From: an uncultured Armatimonadota bacterium
GTDB lineage: Bacteria > Armatimonadota > Fimbriimonadia > Fimbriimonadales > Fimbriimonadaceae
Length of the DNA: 64,000 bases
Reading direction: 5' to 3'
Assembly (NCBI GenBank): GCA_903927025.1
Contig: CAIYLG010000045.1
Coordinates: forward strand, 124,001-188,000
The notes beneath the pieces are model-generated. The model did no database searches and was not told the DNA's origin. It saw only the letters and a program-made list of their open reading frames with translations. Both the position numbers and the translations under genes were made by a program. This document shows positions 19,413 to 28,619 of this stretch, piece after piece. Every line of letters starts with the position of its first letter. The stretch's first letter is position 1.

Positions 19413-20237
19413 ATGTCGGGCCAACCTTCCCTTAACACTATCGAATCTGCCCGAGAAGCCGTTTCTTCCAGCAAATACACGGAGGCACTCAACCTCCTGG
19501 ACGAACTTGAAGACTCCGGGTTTGTCGATGCAGAGCTGTACCTTCTGCGAGGAATATCCTTCGCGCAGGTCGGCAAGGCAGAAGCAGCAACCGAATCGCT
19601 GAAGAAGGCGGCGAAAGCTAATCCATCTGTCGTCACCTTCTACAACCTTGCGGTTCACCTTTCAAACATTGGAGAGAGTGCGGACGCTCTCGCCGTGGCG
19701 CAAAAGTGCCAGAAGTTGGCTCCGGAGAGCACAGGCGTGAAGTCCCTGGTTGCGGCGATCGAGTCGTCCAGTGACCACGTCGCCTTTTCAACTGGCGGAA
19801 CTGCAATCGTCCCCACGCAACTGTCGCGCAAGCGCAGATATGGGTTCGGTCGAAAGCATCTGTTTCGTCTGCTTGCTGAGAATCAGGATTCCTGGGTTGC
19901 GCTTGGCTGGACGGTGGTGGGGCTCGCGATCGTTGCTGCGATCATCGTGAAGGTGAACTTCCCCCTGGTAGCACCCGCCCACGGGGGAGCCTCGAGGAGC
20001 GACCTAAATGCCCCATTCTTAGGATACAAGCCCCAGAATTCTATGGGAGCCTTCCTGGAGATTGCCTTCTTCCTTGGCACGATACTCGCGAGCATGATCT
20101 GGACTTCTCTGGACCTGATTGATCGGCGGGGAAGGGCACTTTGGATGATTCCAATGATGCTGGGGTGCTTCCTTTTCCTCCCGTTTTTGCCCCAAAGCCT
20201 CTACATGGCAATTGGCCGGCGCGATAGTTCAGAGTAG
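19413..20237 (+). CDS. TPR-repeat protein with C-terminal TM segments
   Basis: TPR-like helical repeats and three hydrophobic segments; start at ATG 19413 (ORF from 19380). Confidence 0.7.
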   Translation: MSGQPSLNTIESAREAVSSSKYTEALNLLDELEDSGFVDAELYLLRGISFAQVGKAEAATESLKKAAKANPSVVTFYNLAVHLSNIGESADALAVAQKCQKLAPESTGVKSLVAAIESSSDHVAFSTGGTAIVPTQLSRKRRYGFGRKHLFRLLAENQDSWVALGWTVVGLAIVAAIIVKVNFPLVAPAHGGASRSDLNAPFLGYKPQNSMGAFLEIAFFLGTILASMIWTSLDLIDRRGRALWMIPMMLGCFLFLPFLPQSLYMAIGRRDSSE

Positions 20238-20360
20238 CTGAAACCCGTCGCTCAGGTCAAAAACGTCCGAGCCCAAATGCTGCACCCAAAGTTAGCTTGG
20301 TTCAGCTCATGATTTCAATTGCACGCTTTTGAATGTGAGATTTGGCTGAGTGAGAACCTT

Positions 20361-20475
20361 TGACTGTATTATTACGGTCAAATACGGATTGCAAGTCTGT
20401 CCACGACAGGGATGAAACGCGAGGAACTCGCGGAAATCTTCGCAGATCTCCAATTTCAGCACCCGAGTGGGTGCT
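20361..20475 (+). ncRNA. candidate structured 5' leader or small RNA
   Basis: Successive hairpins: TGACTGT/ACGGTCA (one G-U), CTGTC/GACAG, CGCGAG-GAA-CTCGCG, AGCACCC-GAGT-GGGTGCT. Confidence 0.35.
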
Positions 20476-20533
20476 TATTTGAACATCCACTGGTCTACCG
20501 CCGTATTACGAACCAATCCGCTGATCAATCCTA

Positions 20534-21697
20534 ATGTCGATATTCTTTGCTCTCGCGCTCCTTCACCTGTCTCAGTCACCTGTCGAGGTCCCCTTTAAAA
20601 TGGGGGAAGACGCGCTAATCGTCGATGCCACCGTAAACGGAAAACCTGTCTCGCTAATGTTCGACACCGGGTTTGGCGGAGCTGTAGACGTCTCCAACAC
20701 AATTGACGTTGGCGAACCCACCGGCAAAATGACGCTTCGTGACTTTGTCGGCCAGATGGAAGTCAACACCGTCAAGATCAAGACCCTAAAGCTGGGCACG
20801 AAGTCGATTGATCCCGCAGGAATGGAAGCCGTCCTCGCTCCACCCGAGGATTACTCCTTTGTCTATGGCACCCACTGCGACGGAATCATGGGTTTGGAGG
20901 TCATTAAAAACAACATCACGGAGATCAACTTTGAGCACCAGAAGTTCATCTTCTATCCGAGCACGTTTGATATCACCACTCGTGTTCCAGACAACAAAAA
21001 GACGTTCCTAACCAAAATGCTTCCGGTAGGAGCCAACTCGGTTGAGATGTCCGTTCGGACACCGGAGGGTAAGAACCTCCACATGGCGCTTGATACCGGC
21101 AACGCCTTTTATGCCACAAGCCACCGGGATTCCTTGGAGAAGGTAGGCCTTTGGGAGTCTGGTAAGGAACCCAAATATACGACGATGGCGGGCGTGGCGT
21201 CTGGTCCTGTCGTGAGTTGGGACAAGAAGATGAAAGACATGACGATCTTCGGTGTTCCCGTCTCAGAAAGCACGTGGGACATTATCGATCTGCCGTCCAG
21301 CACCGCCGATTTTGACGGCACCGTGGGATACCAGTTCCTAAAGAACTTCAACATCATCATTGACTACAGCCGCCGGCGAGTTTGGCTGGAAAACTGGAGC
21401 GGCAAGGTCCAAAACGAGCCGCCAGGACAGCTTGGGGTTTCTGCAGTCTATGACAACCGAAACCGAAAGGTTCGCATTTACGCGGTCGCACCAGGGAGTC
21501 CGGGAGATGAGGCGGGAGTCAAAAAAGGCGACGAGCTGTTGTCGATTGATTCTTTGGATCTGAGCGGCGTCATTTCTCTGAAGAAACTTCGCAAAATGTT
21601 GGCAGGGCCAGTGGGCACAAAAGTGAAAATCGCCGTATCCCGAGACGGCACCCTCAAACGGTTTGAACTTGAGCGAAAGCCATTGGTCAACGACTAA
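20534..21697 (+). CDS. retropepsin-like aspartyl protease with C-terminal PDZ domain
   Basis: 'GKPVSLMFDTGFGGAVDVS', second 'HMALDTGNAFYAT', PDZ 'VYAVAPGSPGDEAGVKKGDELLSID'-like segment. Confidence 0.85.
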   Translation: MSIFFALALLHLSQSPVEVPFKMGEDALIVDATVNGKPVSLMFDTGFGGAVDVSNTIDVGEPTGKMTLRDFVGQMEVNTVKIKTLKLGTKSIDPAGMEAVLAPPEDYSFVYGTHCDGIMGLEVIKNNITEINFEHQKFIFYPSTFDITTRVPDNKKTFLTKMLPVGANSVEMSVRTPEGKNLHMALDTGNAFYATSHRDSLEKVGLWESGKEPKYTTMAGVASGPVVSWDKKMKDMTIFGVPVSESTWDIIDLPSSTADFDGTVGYQFLKNFNIIIDYSRRRVWLENWSGKVQNEPPGQLGVSAVYDNRNRKVRIYAVAPGSPGDEAGVKKGDELLSIDSLDLSGVISLKKLRKMLAGPVGTKVKIAVSRDGTLKRFELERKPLVND

Positions 21698-22356
21698 TCC
21701 GGCTTTCCATCACCCAGCCAAAGCAAGATTGCTGCATCCAGCATGGGTTCCGTGAGACGGCCCGTAAAGGTGTTCTGTTGGCTGGGATGGTAGGAGCCGA
21801 CGATTGCTGTTCCTGACTCCAGTAAATGAACGGCTCCGTGAGAAAATTTGGGCGGCTTCACTCTGCAGGTTTTGTGCACATTTAGCCAAGCAATGCCGCC
21901 AAGACAAAGGATGGAGCTCCATCTCCGTAAGTGGATCAGGCGTGTCAGATAATCGTTGCATGCGGCGATCTCTTCGGGCAACGGTTTGTTGTCTGGGGGA
22001 GCGCAATGGCATGTCGCTGCCATCAGAGCACCCTTTAATGCCAATCCATCGGCGGCGTGGACGCTGGTCGGCTGGTTCGCAACCCCGGCACGATGGAGCG
22101 CGGCGAATAGCCAATCGCCGCTTCGGTCTCCGGTGAACATCCGACCGGTGCGGTTGGCTCCGTGAGCGGCAGGAGCAAGACCGACGATGAGCCGGCTCGC
22201 CTCGAAGTCCCCAAAGTAGGGAACCGCTTTGCCCCAGTACTCTTCGTCCGCAAAGCTGCGCCGCTTTTCTCTTGCGACGAGTTCCCGCCACTCGACGAGG
22301 CGGGGACAGGCCCGACAGGCAATGATTTCAGAGTTGAGCCCGGAAATAGAATCCAC
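21694..22356 (-). CDS. uracil-DNA glycosylase, family 5 (UDGb)-like
   Basis: 'GLAPAAHGANRTGRMFTGDRSGDWL', 'CRACPRLVEWRE', 'VGSYHPSQQNTFTGRLTEPM'; likely GTG start at 22356 (ORF open to 22479). Confidence 0.9.
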   Translation of the reverse strand: MDSISGLNSEIIACRACPRLVEWRELVAREKRRSFADEEYWGKAVPYFGDFEASRLIVGLAPAAHGANRTGRMFTGDRSGDWLFAALHRAGVANQPTSVHAADGLALKGALMAATCHCAPPDNKPLPEEIAACNDYLTRLIHLRRWSSILCLGGIAWLNVHKTCRVKPPKFSHGAVHLLESGTAIVGSYHPSQQNTFTGRLTEPMLDAAILLWLGDGKPD

Positions 22357-22411
22357 TAATCGAGTCTGGCACGCGCTGCATCTACATGGCTCGGTGGCAT
22401 AGAATAGGGAT

Positions 22412-22762
22412 GTGCCGGTATACGAATACGAACCTGATGACCGGGACTGCCTCATGTGCGATGGGCGTGTGTCTGCCATTCAAGGTATCCACGAGGAACC
22501 TCTTAAATACTGTCCTACATGCGGACTTGAGGTGAAGCGGGTGATCAGCCGAGCGACCTTCAAAGTGGCAGGAACTGCTCCGGATGACAAGGCTGCTCGA
22601 AAAGGCTTTACGACTTTTCGTAAAGCAGAAAAGGGAGTTTGGGAAAAAGTGGGCGGAGAAGGCCCCGATATTCTTGCCGGAACCAAGGAAGACATCGCCG
22701 CAGTGGAAGCAGAGAAAGCGCCTCAACGGCACGTGCTTGACTTCGATAAAGATCCTAGTTAA
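22412..22762 (+). CDS. FmdB-like zinc ribbon protein
   Basis: MPVYEYEPDDRDCLMCDGR...LKYCPTCGLEVKRVISRATFKVAG. Confidence 0.75.
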   Translation: MPVYEYEPDDRDCLMCDGRVSAIQGIHEEPLKYCPTCGLEVKRVISRATFKVAGTAPDDKAARKGFTTFRKAEKGVWEKVGGEGPDILAGTKEDIAAVEAEKAPQRHVLDFDKDPS

Positions 22763-23480
22763 TTCCGAGGGATTCTTCGAAGCCACACATCACGTTCATC
22801 GCGTGAATCTGCTGCGCCGCACCACACTTTCCCTCTCGATCCGCAAGCACGCTGATCGTGAGGATTGACATGGCCTCTTCAGTGGAGATTCGGAGCCTGT
22901 ACAGAGCGAACGGCTTTCCGATGACGAGATCGGGATGCCATTCAGAATCTTCGTCTCGACGAATATAAAACGATCGGCCGTATTGCTCTTCGTATAGCAG
23001 GTCGATTTCGTCCAGGTCATCGGGCGTTCGAATTGCGGCCATGACAGTTGCGGCTAACGCACCGTCTAGATCGGTAGCCTCAGCATGGACAGCAACATCG
23101 CCCTCGACTTTAAACCGGTCCAAACTTCGCTGGATCAAGTCCTGATCGACGTCAAAGCTCAGCATCACCGCCGGAGCTTCGAGCAGCAATCCAGCTTGAA
23201 TCAACGGAAGGATAGCGATGAGGACCAGCGTGGAGGCTGCGTCTGGCACGGACATTCGGTCGGCGCAAACCAGCGGGTTGTTGTCGATCGTCTCGACAAG
23301 ACCAAATAGTGGTGCTGTGGTATCACCCACGGCAATGGATCTGGGCCAGTCACCAACTTCAAACTCCAATTCATTCGAATCGGAAAGTTCAGTTTTCTGA
23401 ACCCTCGGATGACGCTTCAGAAGCCCAAGCAGAGCTGGTTCTGACGCCGTTGCGAGGGTGACAGTGGAAAGTTGGCTCAC
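22755..23480 (-). CDS. ArgC/semialdehyde-dehydrogenase C-terminal-domain-like protein, probably non-catalytic
   Basis: 'VPDAASTLVLIAILPLIQAGLL', 'ALAATVMAAIRTPDDLDEIDLLYEEQYGRSFYIR', 'GKCGAAQQIHAMNVMCGFEESLGI' resemble ArgC segments. Confidence 0.6.
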   Translation of the reverse strand: MSQLSTVTLATASEPALLGLLKRHPRVQKTELSDSNELEFEVGDWPRSIAVGDTTAPLFGLVETIDNNPLVCADRMSVPDAASTLVLIAILPLIQAGLLLEAPAVMLSFDVDQDLIQRSLDRFKVEGDVAVHAEATDLDGALAATVMAAIRTPDDLDEIDLLYEEQYGRSFYIRRDEDSEWHPDLVIGKPFALYRLRISTEEAMSILTISVLADREGKCGAAQQIHAMNVMCGFEESLGIN

Positions 23481-24133
23481 TTTGATCTGGTAACGACCGT
23501 GTGGATCTTCTCGATGGATCCCGCCGCACTTAGGCTGAGGTGGGTCTCGTTTCCATACATAGATCCGTCTGTTGCCAAAAGCATGAGTCGTCCAGTTCCG
23601 TTAGCGAATCCAGAAAGGGCGTAGGTAACAACGGCGACGTCGTGACCATCAACCTTCTTAATCCCGGCAAAAACGTACCGACCTTCCATTCGCTGAACCA
23701 TGCCTCCGATGTTCACCGGCAAGATAGACGTCCAAGCGGCACCTGGTTTAATCGGTTTCTCTGGCATGGTCATCGAGACTCCAGGAATTCCCGTTTTGTC
23801 CGTCGGCCGGTTCAGCGAGTCCAGCTTTACTGTGAGCGTTGAGGGCGATGTCACAGGCGTCTTACCCTGCATTCCAGCGCCAATTTCTATCACAACCGTG
23901 GCAATACCTTTCGTTACATTGAGGACCTTAAGGGACATTGGCGCCTTGAGCTTTGCGCCAGCGGCACTGCTCCCCTGATTTTCAACGCCGGTTTCACTTA
24001 CCAGCTTAATCACCTGGCCAGGCGTGTATTTCACCCGGAAGGTGTAGGCGTTGCCCTTCTTGGCAATTTGTCCGAAGCTGCTCGCTGCGAGTGCGCCTGC
24101 GAGCAGCAAAATCCCTATGCGAAAGATATTCAC
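23477..24133 (-). CDS. secreted hypothetical protein (DUF6263-like pattern)
   Basis: Signal peptide after GTG at 24133; beta-rich; overlaps the next gene by 4 nt. Confidence 0.6.
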   Translation of the reverse strand: MNIFRIGILLLAGALAASSFGQIAKKGNAYTFRVKYTPGQVIKLVSETGVENQGSSAAGAKLKAPMSLKVLNVTKGIATVVIEIGAGMQGKTPVTSPSTLTVKLDSLNRPTDKTGIPGVSMTMPEKPIKPGAAWTSILPVNIGGMVQRMEGRYVFAGIKKVDGHDVAVVTYALSGFANGTGRLMLLATDGSMYGNETHLSLSAAGSIEKIHTVVTRSK

Positions 24134-24143
24134 CGATTGTCTC

Positions 24144-24902
24144 CTAGTCCACGCTGTCCAGCTTAACGTGCCAGACACCGACATTCATTCCAAGCTTCTC
24201 GTTGTGAACCAAGCGGGTCATCCTTGGCGGAATGGAGACGGTTCGTTCGCCACCAACCTTCATACCAATCACTGCCTGATCGAAGCCGGGGATCGCGACT
24301 TGGTCTGATCCGATTTTGAATCGAATTCCCTTTTGGGTCTCAATCTCATCGCCATTTACTGTGACGGTGTAAGAGACAGTCACGACGCTTCCATCTTTGG
24401 CTTCCGCACCCTTGCCGTTTTTGACATCATTCGCCGTAATCACGTCGGAGTTGTTTGGCTTAAGAACCTGCTTGAGCTCCACATCGAAGTACAAGTCGCT
24501 GTCGGGTGGAATACCGTTCTGACTCTTGCTTCCGTAGGCAAGTTCAGAGGGAATGGACAGCTTTCGCTTGCCGCCTTCTTTCATGCCAACGAGCCCCTTG
24601 TCCCAGCCTTTGATAACCTCACCATGTCCGACGGTGACGTGGAACGGCGAGCCGCCTTCCTTGTCATTGCTGTCGAAGATGTGTCCGTTAGCCAGTTTGC
24701 CTGTGTAGAGCACCCATACTTCGTCACCGTCGGCAACGGTTTGACCTTTGCCAACGACCGTATCGTCGGTTCCCAGCTTTGTCAGCTTTTTAACGTCCTT
24801 CGAGGCGCCGGCTTGAGTGCCTGCGGCCTCGGTGTTTCCAGATTTACAGCCTGCGGCGACTAAAATCAGCATCGCCCCCACTAGGGCTGAATAATTTCGC
24901 AT
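24144..24902 (-). CDS. FKBP-type peptidyl-prolyl cis-trans isomerase lipoprotein, two FKBP-like domains
   Basis: Lipobox VAAGC; 'DGDEVWVLYTGKLANGHIFDSN...GHGEVIKGWDKGLVGMKEGGKRKLSIPSELAYGSKSQNGIPPDSDLYFDVEL' and a second copy. Confidence 0.93.
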   Translation of the reverse strand: MRNYSALVGAMLILVAAGCKSGNTEAAGTQAGASKDVKKLTKLGTDDTVVGKGQTVADGDEVWVLYTGKLANGHIFDSNDKEGGSPFHVTVGHGEVIKGWDKGLVGMKEGGKRKLSIPSELAYGSKSQNGIPPDSDLYFDVELKQVLKPNNSDVITANDVKNGKGAEAKDGSVVTVSYTVTVNGDEIETQKGIRFKIGSDQVAIPGFDQAVIGMKVGGERTVSIPPRMTRLVHNEKLGMNVGVWHVKLDSVD

Positions 24903-25005
24903 ACCTACAAAATACCTCGCCAACGTTGTGTCGGCTCGTTAGCCGACTGAGCGAGTTCAACGTAGAATCGCCGTTTCGAGTTCCTCCCGGTAAACTCAGG
25001 GGGTT

Positions 25006-25488
25006 ATGGCCAAAAAGTCGGACAAAAAAGAAAATGCCGCCCCGCGGTCGATCCAAAATCGACGGGCACGGTTCGACTACGCTATCACGGAGTCACACGA
25101 GGCGGGAATCGTGCTGTTAGGATCCGAGGTGAAGAGCCTGTACCTCGGGAAGGCACACCTGAATGACTCGTTCTGTCGCGTTCTGAATGGCGAGATGTGG
25201 CTGATCAACTCGGACATTGAGCCCTACGAGAAGGCGAGCGTGTTTCAGCACGACCGAAGACGAGATCGTAAGTTGCTGATGCACCGAAAGGAAATCAATA
25301 CTCTCGATCGAAAGTCGATGGAGAAGGGGCTTTCCCTGATTCCGCTGGCCCTTTACTTCAAAAATGGCAAAGTGAAGGTTGACGTGGGGCTGGGGAAAGG
25401 TAAGGCCCTGTACGACAAGCGAGACAAGATCGCAGAGGGTGATACCCGGCGCGAGGTAGAGCGAGCTCGGTCAAATAAATTCGACTAA
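25006..25488 (+). CDS. smpB: SsrA-binding protein SmpB
   Basis: 'NRRARFDYAITESHEAGIVLLGSEVKSLYLGKAHLNDSFCRV', 'RKLLMHRKEI', C-terminal 'KGKALYDKRDKIAEGD'. Confidence 0.97.
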   Translation: MAKKSDKKENAAPRSIQNRRARFDYAITESHEAGIVLLGSEVKSLYLGKAHLNDSFCRVLNGEMWLINSDIEPYEKASVFQHDRRRDRKLLMHRKEINTLDRKSMEKGLSLIPLALYFKNGKVKVDVGLGKGKALYDKRDKIAEGDTRREVERARSNKFD

Positions 25489-26336
25489 TTGAGCGTCGAC
25501 CGTCGCCGCAGGTTATCGAAGGTGCCCTCAAAGACAACCGTCGCAGGTCCGGTCATAAAGACCGAGCCATCCTCTAGGTATTCGATGCGCAGCGGACCAC
25601 CAGGCAGCTTGATGTCAACTGTCCTGTCTGCACGACCCGTGATAAAGGCTGCGACACCGCATGCACAGGCTCCGGTACCGCAGGCGAGCGTGATGCCCGC
25701 GCCTCGCTCCCATGTGCGCTGAATCAGGTGAGTGCGGTCTACGATCTGCACGAAATGGACGTTCGTTCGGTTGATAAACTGAGGATCGATTTCCAAGGTA
25801 GGACCAATTGCGCTCAGATCTACCTTGCTAACGTCATCCACAAAAATGACGACGTGCGGATTCCCCATCGATACAGCGGTGCCTAGATAGCCTTCTGGGA
25901 TCTTGGATTCTTGGAAAGTGGAGGACGGTTCTCCTAGGATTCCGATCTCCCCCCGCGTCAGCCGGGCTTTGCCCATGTTGATGCGAATCAGGCCGTCTGA
26001 TAAGAACTGAAGCTCGAGCACTCCGGCTCCGGTTTCGACGGTTGTCTGTTCTGCCTGAACATATCCTCGGTCTTTAATCAGTCGTCCGAAGCATCGAAGC
26101 CCATTCCCACACATTTCGCTTTCGGAGCCATCTGGGTTGAACATCCGCATTCGGAAGGGCGCAACGTCGCCCCGCTCGATAAGGATGAGCCCATCTCCAC
26201 CGGCGCCTCTGCGCCGATCACAGACGAAGGATGCCAATTCGCCTAGATCAGCGAAGTTGGTGGGTTCTGCAAGGGCATCCACCATGACGAAGTCATTGCC
26301 AATGCCCTGCATCTTTACGAAGTTGAGGATCTCCAC
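25485..26336 (-). CDS. dapF: diaminopimelate epimerase
   Basis: 'KMQGIGNDFVMVDA', 'FNPDGSESEMCGNGLRCFGR', 'ERGAGITLACGTGACA'. Confidence 0.97.
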   Translation of the reverse strand: MEILNFVKMQGIGNDFVMVDALAEPTNFADLGELASFVCDRRRGAGGDGLILIERGDVAPFRMRMFNPDGSESEMCGNGLRCFGRLIKDRGYVQAEQTTVETGAGVLELQFLSDGLIRINMGKARLTRGEIGILGEPSSTFQESKIPEGYLGTAVSMGNPHVVIFVDDVSKVDLSAIGPTLEIDPQFINRTNVHFVQIVDRTHLIQRTWERGAGITLACGTGACACGVAAFITGRADRTVDIKLPGGPLRIEYLEDGSVFMTGPATVVFEGTFDNLRRRSTLN

Positions 26337-26374
26337 GGAGTACTTGATCTACTGGCAGAGTCCTGCCATCGTTT

Positions 26375-26623
26375 CTAGTGTTCTTCGCCTTCGCCCGGAG
26401 CCCGATAGGAGCTGATAGGTTTGTTGGGAACAATGCTGGCGACCGCGTGCTTGTAAACAAGCTGAGTCGGTTTTCCTGGAGCGTCCAGGAGTACGGTAAA
26501 TGCATCAAAGCCTCGAACTTGCCCTCTGAGCTGAACGCTGTTCGTCAGGTAGATCGTGACCCCAATGCCCTCCTTGCGAACCTGGTTGAGGAACATGTCC
26601 TGCAGGTTGATAGCCTTAGCCAT
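26375..26623 (-). CDS. hfq: RNA chaperone Hfq
   Basis: '[60 protein letters not shown]' Sm1/Sm2. Confidence 0.97.
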   Translation of the reverse strand: MAKAINLQDMFLNQVRKEGIGVTIYLTNSVQLRGQVRGFDAFTVLLDAPGKPTQLVYKHAVASIVPNKPISSYRAPGEGEEH

Positions 26624-26641
26624 GCTAAAAAAATTCTCCCA

Positions 26642-27514
26642 TTAAAAAATAAGATTCAGTTCCTGCGCTGCATGCCTGAGCGCATCCTCCGAATCTAAAA
26701 TGACTAAATTTGGTTCTGAGCGCAGCCAAGTCCGCTGCCTCTTCGCATACCGCTTTGTGTCAGCGATCGTTGTCGCCAAAGCCTCTTCAAACGTTGCCTC
26801 GCCATTGATGGCACGCCCGATGGCCTCATATCCTAACGCTCGAAATCCTGGGTTAGTTATCGCATAACCATCAGAAAAGAGTTTTCTAACTTCCTCGATC
26901 CACCCGGATTCGAACATTTGCTTCGTCCGTCGCTGGATACGATCATTTGTCTCGTCGGAATTCCGAACGATGGCAAGTTTCTTCTTATCAAACGGAGGAA
27001 GATGCACCGAAACGGACGGTTTTGGACTGTAAATCCGTTCGAGGGCTCGCTGAACTCGGACTCGATTCCGCAAATCAACTACGTTTGCCGTTTCCGGTGC
27101 CAGTTTCCTCAGTTCTTCAGCAAGTTCCTCTAGAGGACGAGCGTTGAGTGCTTCGCGGACCTCAGGAGGTGGAGCTTGACCCATTTCCGAGTATTCCTCG
27201 AATAGGGCCCTCACATAGAGACCTGACCCCCCAACGACCACAACGCTTTGCCGCCTTTCCCAGCACCTTCGAAGTACTGATTGGGCAACAACAACGTATT
27301 CACCTACTCCAAAGCTCTCGTCCGGGTTTCGGATGTCGATAAGTTCGTAGTTTTCGGGACGATTCGGCTTTGCAGTGCCGATGTCCATCCCGCAGTAGAT
27401 TTGAAACGCATCGGCATTGACCAGCTGTGCATCGAGATGCTCAGCGATTTGTTCGGCAAGGTTTGTCTTACCAGAGGCGGTTGGCCCCATTACGCCTATT
27501 AATTGAGGCGTCAC
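26642..27514 (-). CDS. miaA: tRNA dimethylallyltransferase
   Basis: 'GVMGPTASGKTNLAEQIAEHLDAQLVNADAFQIYCGMDIGTAKP', 'VVVGGSGLYVRAL', 'RYAKRQRTWLR'. Confidence 0.96.
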   Translation of the reverse strand: MTPQLIGVMGPTASGKTNLAEQIAEHLDAQLVNADAFQIYCGMDIGTAKPNRPENYELIDIRNPDESFGVGEYVVVAQSVLRRCWERRQSVVVVGGSGLYVRALFEEYSEMGQAPPPEVREALNARPLEELAEELRKLAPETANVVDLRNRVRVQRALERIYSPKPSVSVHLPPFDKKKLAIVRNSDETNDRIQRRTKQMFESGWIEEVRKLFSDGYAITNPGFRALGYEAIGRAINGEATFEEALATTIADTKRYAKRQRTWLRSEPNLVILDSEDALRHAAQELNLIF

Positions 27515-27604
27515 GACTGTATCACCTGTCGGGGCATCTTTATAGGCCCGAACTTAGGGGAATGCGTTGGGATTTGAAGATTCCCCCAAGTCCTGGTAGT
27601 GATC

Positions 27605-28126
27605 TCAGATTTCAATAAGCGCGGTGATGGGATAGCCAAGGAGATTTTCTCTTCCTTGAAGGAAGGAGAGTTCGATGAGGCAGCCGAACCCGCAAACTTC
27701 ACCTTTCAGGCGCTCAATAAGCCGAACGGCAGCCGCTGCCGTGCCTCCCGTAGCAAGGAGATCGTCCACGATGTACGCCTTCTGGCCATCGTGAAGCGCG
27801 TCAACGTGCATCTCAACCGTGTTGGTGCCGTACTCAAGCGCATACTCTTCGGAAATCTTGTCGTAAGGGAGCTTGCCGAGCTTTCGGGCCATCACAAATG
27901 GGATTCCAAGTTCGAGCGCGACTGGAACGCCGAAGATGAAGCCACGGCTTTCAATCCCGACGATAGCCTCAGCGCCTTTTGCCTTGGCATCGGCGGCAAG
28001 TAGATGGCAGACCTCGGCGAATGCCTCAGGGCTTCCCAGGACTGGGGTGACGTCCTTAAACATGATCCCGGGCAACGGGAAATCGGGGACGTCTCGAATC
28101 AGGGAGAGGGCAAGCAGTTCGGCCAT
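27605..28126 (-). CDS. apt: adenine phosphoribosyltransferase
   Basis: 'LIRDVPDFPLPGIMFKDVTPVL', 'VGIESRGFIFGVPVA', 'AYIVDDLLATGGTAAAAVRLI'; likely ATG at 28126. Confidence 0.95.
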   Translation of the reverse strand: MAELLALSLIRDVPDFPLPGIMFKDVTPVLGSPEAFAEVCHLLAADAKAKGAEAIVGIESRGFIFGVPVALELGIPFVMARKLGKLPYDKISEEYALEYGTNTVEMHVDALHDGQKAYIVDDLLATGGTAAAAVRLIERLKGEVCGFGCLIELSFLQGRENLLGYPITALIEI

Positions 28127-28206
28127 AACTTGGGCATGATACCGCCTGAGGCGCCCATCCGGGCCCTCAGACGTCATGTTCAGGTGTGGCTTACAGGTAT
28201 CAGAGG

Positions 28207-28605
28207 CTAAAAATCTCCGCCGCCGATGTCGAAGCCTGAGGAGCCGCTGTCAAACGCATCGCCGCCACCCATGAAGTCTCCGCCGCCATTGTCAAACCCG
28301 CCACCGTTATCGAACCCGCCGCCTCCCTGATCATAAAATCCACCCTGATTCATCATGCCGCCGTGCATGGATTCGCTCATTGCAATGTCAGTTGCAATAT
28401 CTGCTGCGATCATTCCGGCAATGAAGGGTGAATCATCGATGATGACTGGTGGCTGCTCCACGTACATGGGGCCCATCTGGGCGTTGCCCTGCCGATTGGC
28501 CGTGGCTGCGGCCACGATTATAGCGACCAGCACCATAAAGATGAGGATGAGAACCAAAAACACGACCATGCTATTAAGACGCTGGCTGGTTGCATTCGGT
28601 GTCAA
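28207..28605 (-). CDS. small membrane-anchored protein with Gly/Asp/Phe-rich low-complexity C-terminus
   Basis: N-terminal TM; C-terminus GGGGFDNGGGFDNGGGDFMGGGDAFDSGSSGFDIGGGDF. Confidence 0.65.
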   Translation of the reverse strand: MTPNATSQRLNSMVVFLVLILIFMVLVAIIVAAATANRQGNAQMGPMYVEQPPVIIDDSPFIAGMIAADIATDIAMSESMHGGMMNQGGFYDQGGGGFDNGGGFDNGGGDFMGGGDAFDSGSSGFDIGGGDF

Positions 28606-28619
28606 ATACCGAGCGAACC

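Noticed and set aside
20406-20447. Hammerhead-ribozyme-like core (GATGAAA - CGCGAG/CTCGCG - GAAATC...GATC)
   Set aside because: The essential CU before GAUGA is replaced by GG, stem II is offset by two A residues, and no convincing stem I forms.
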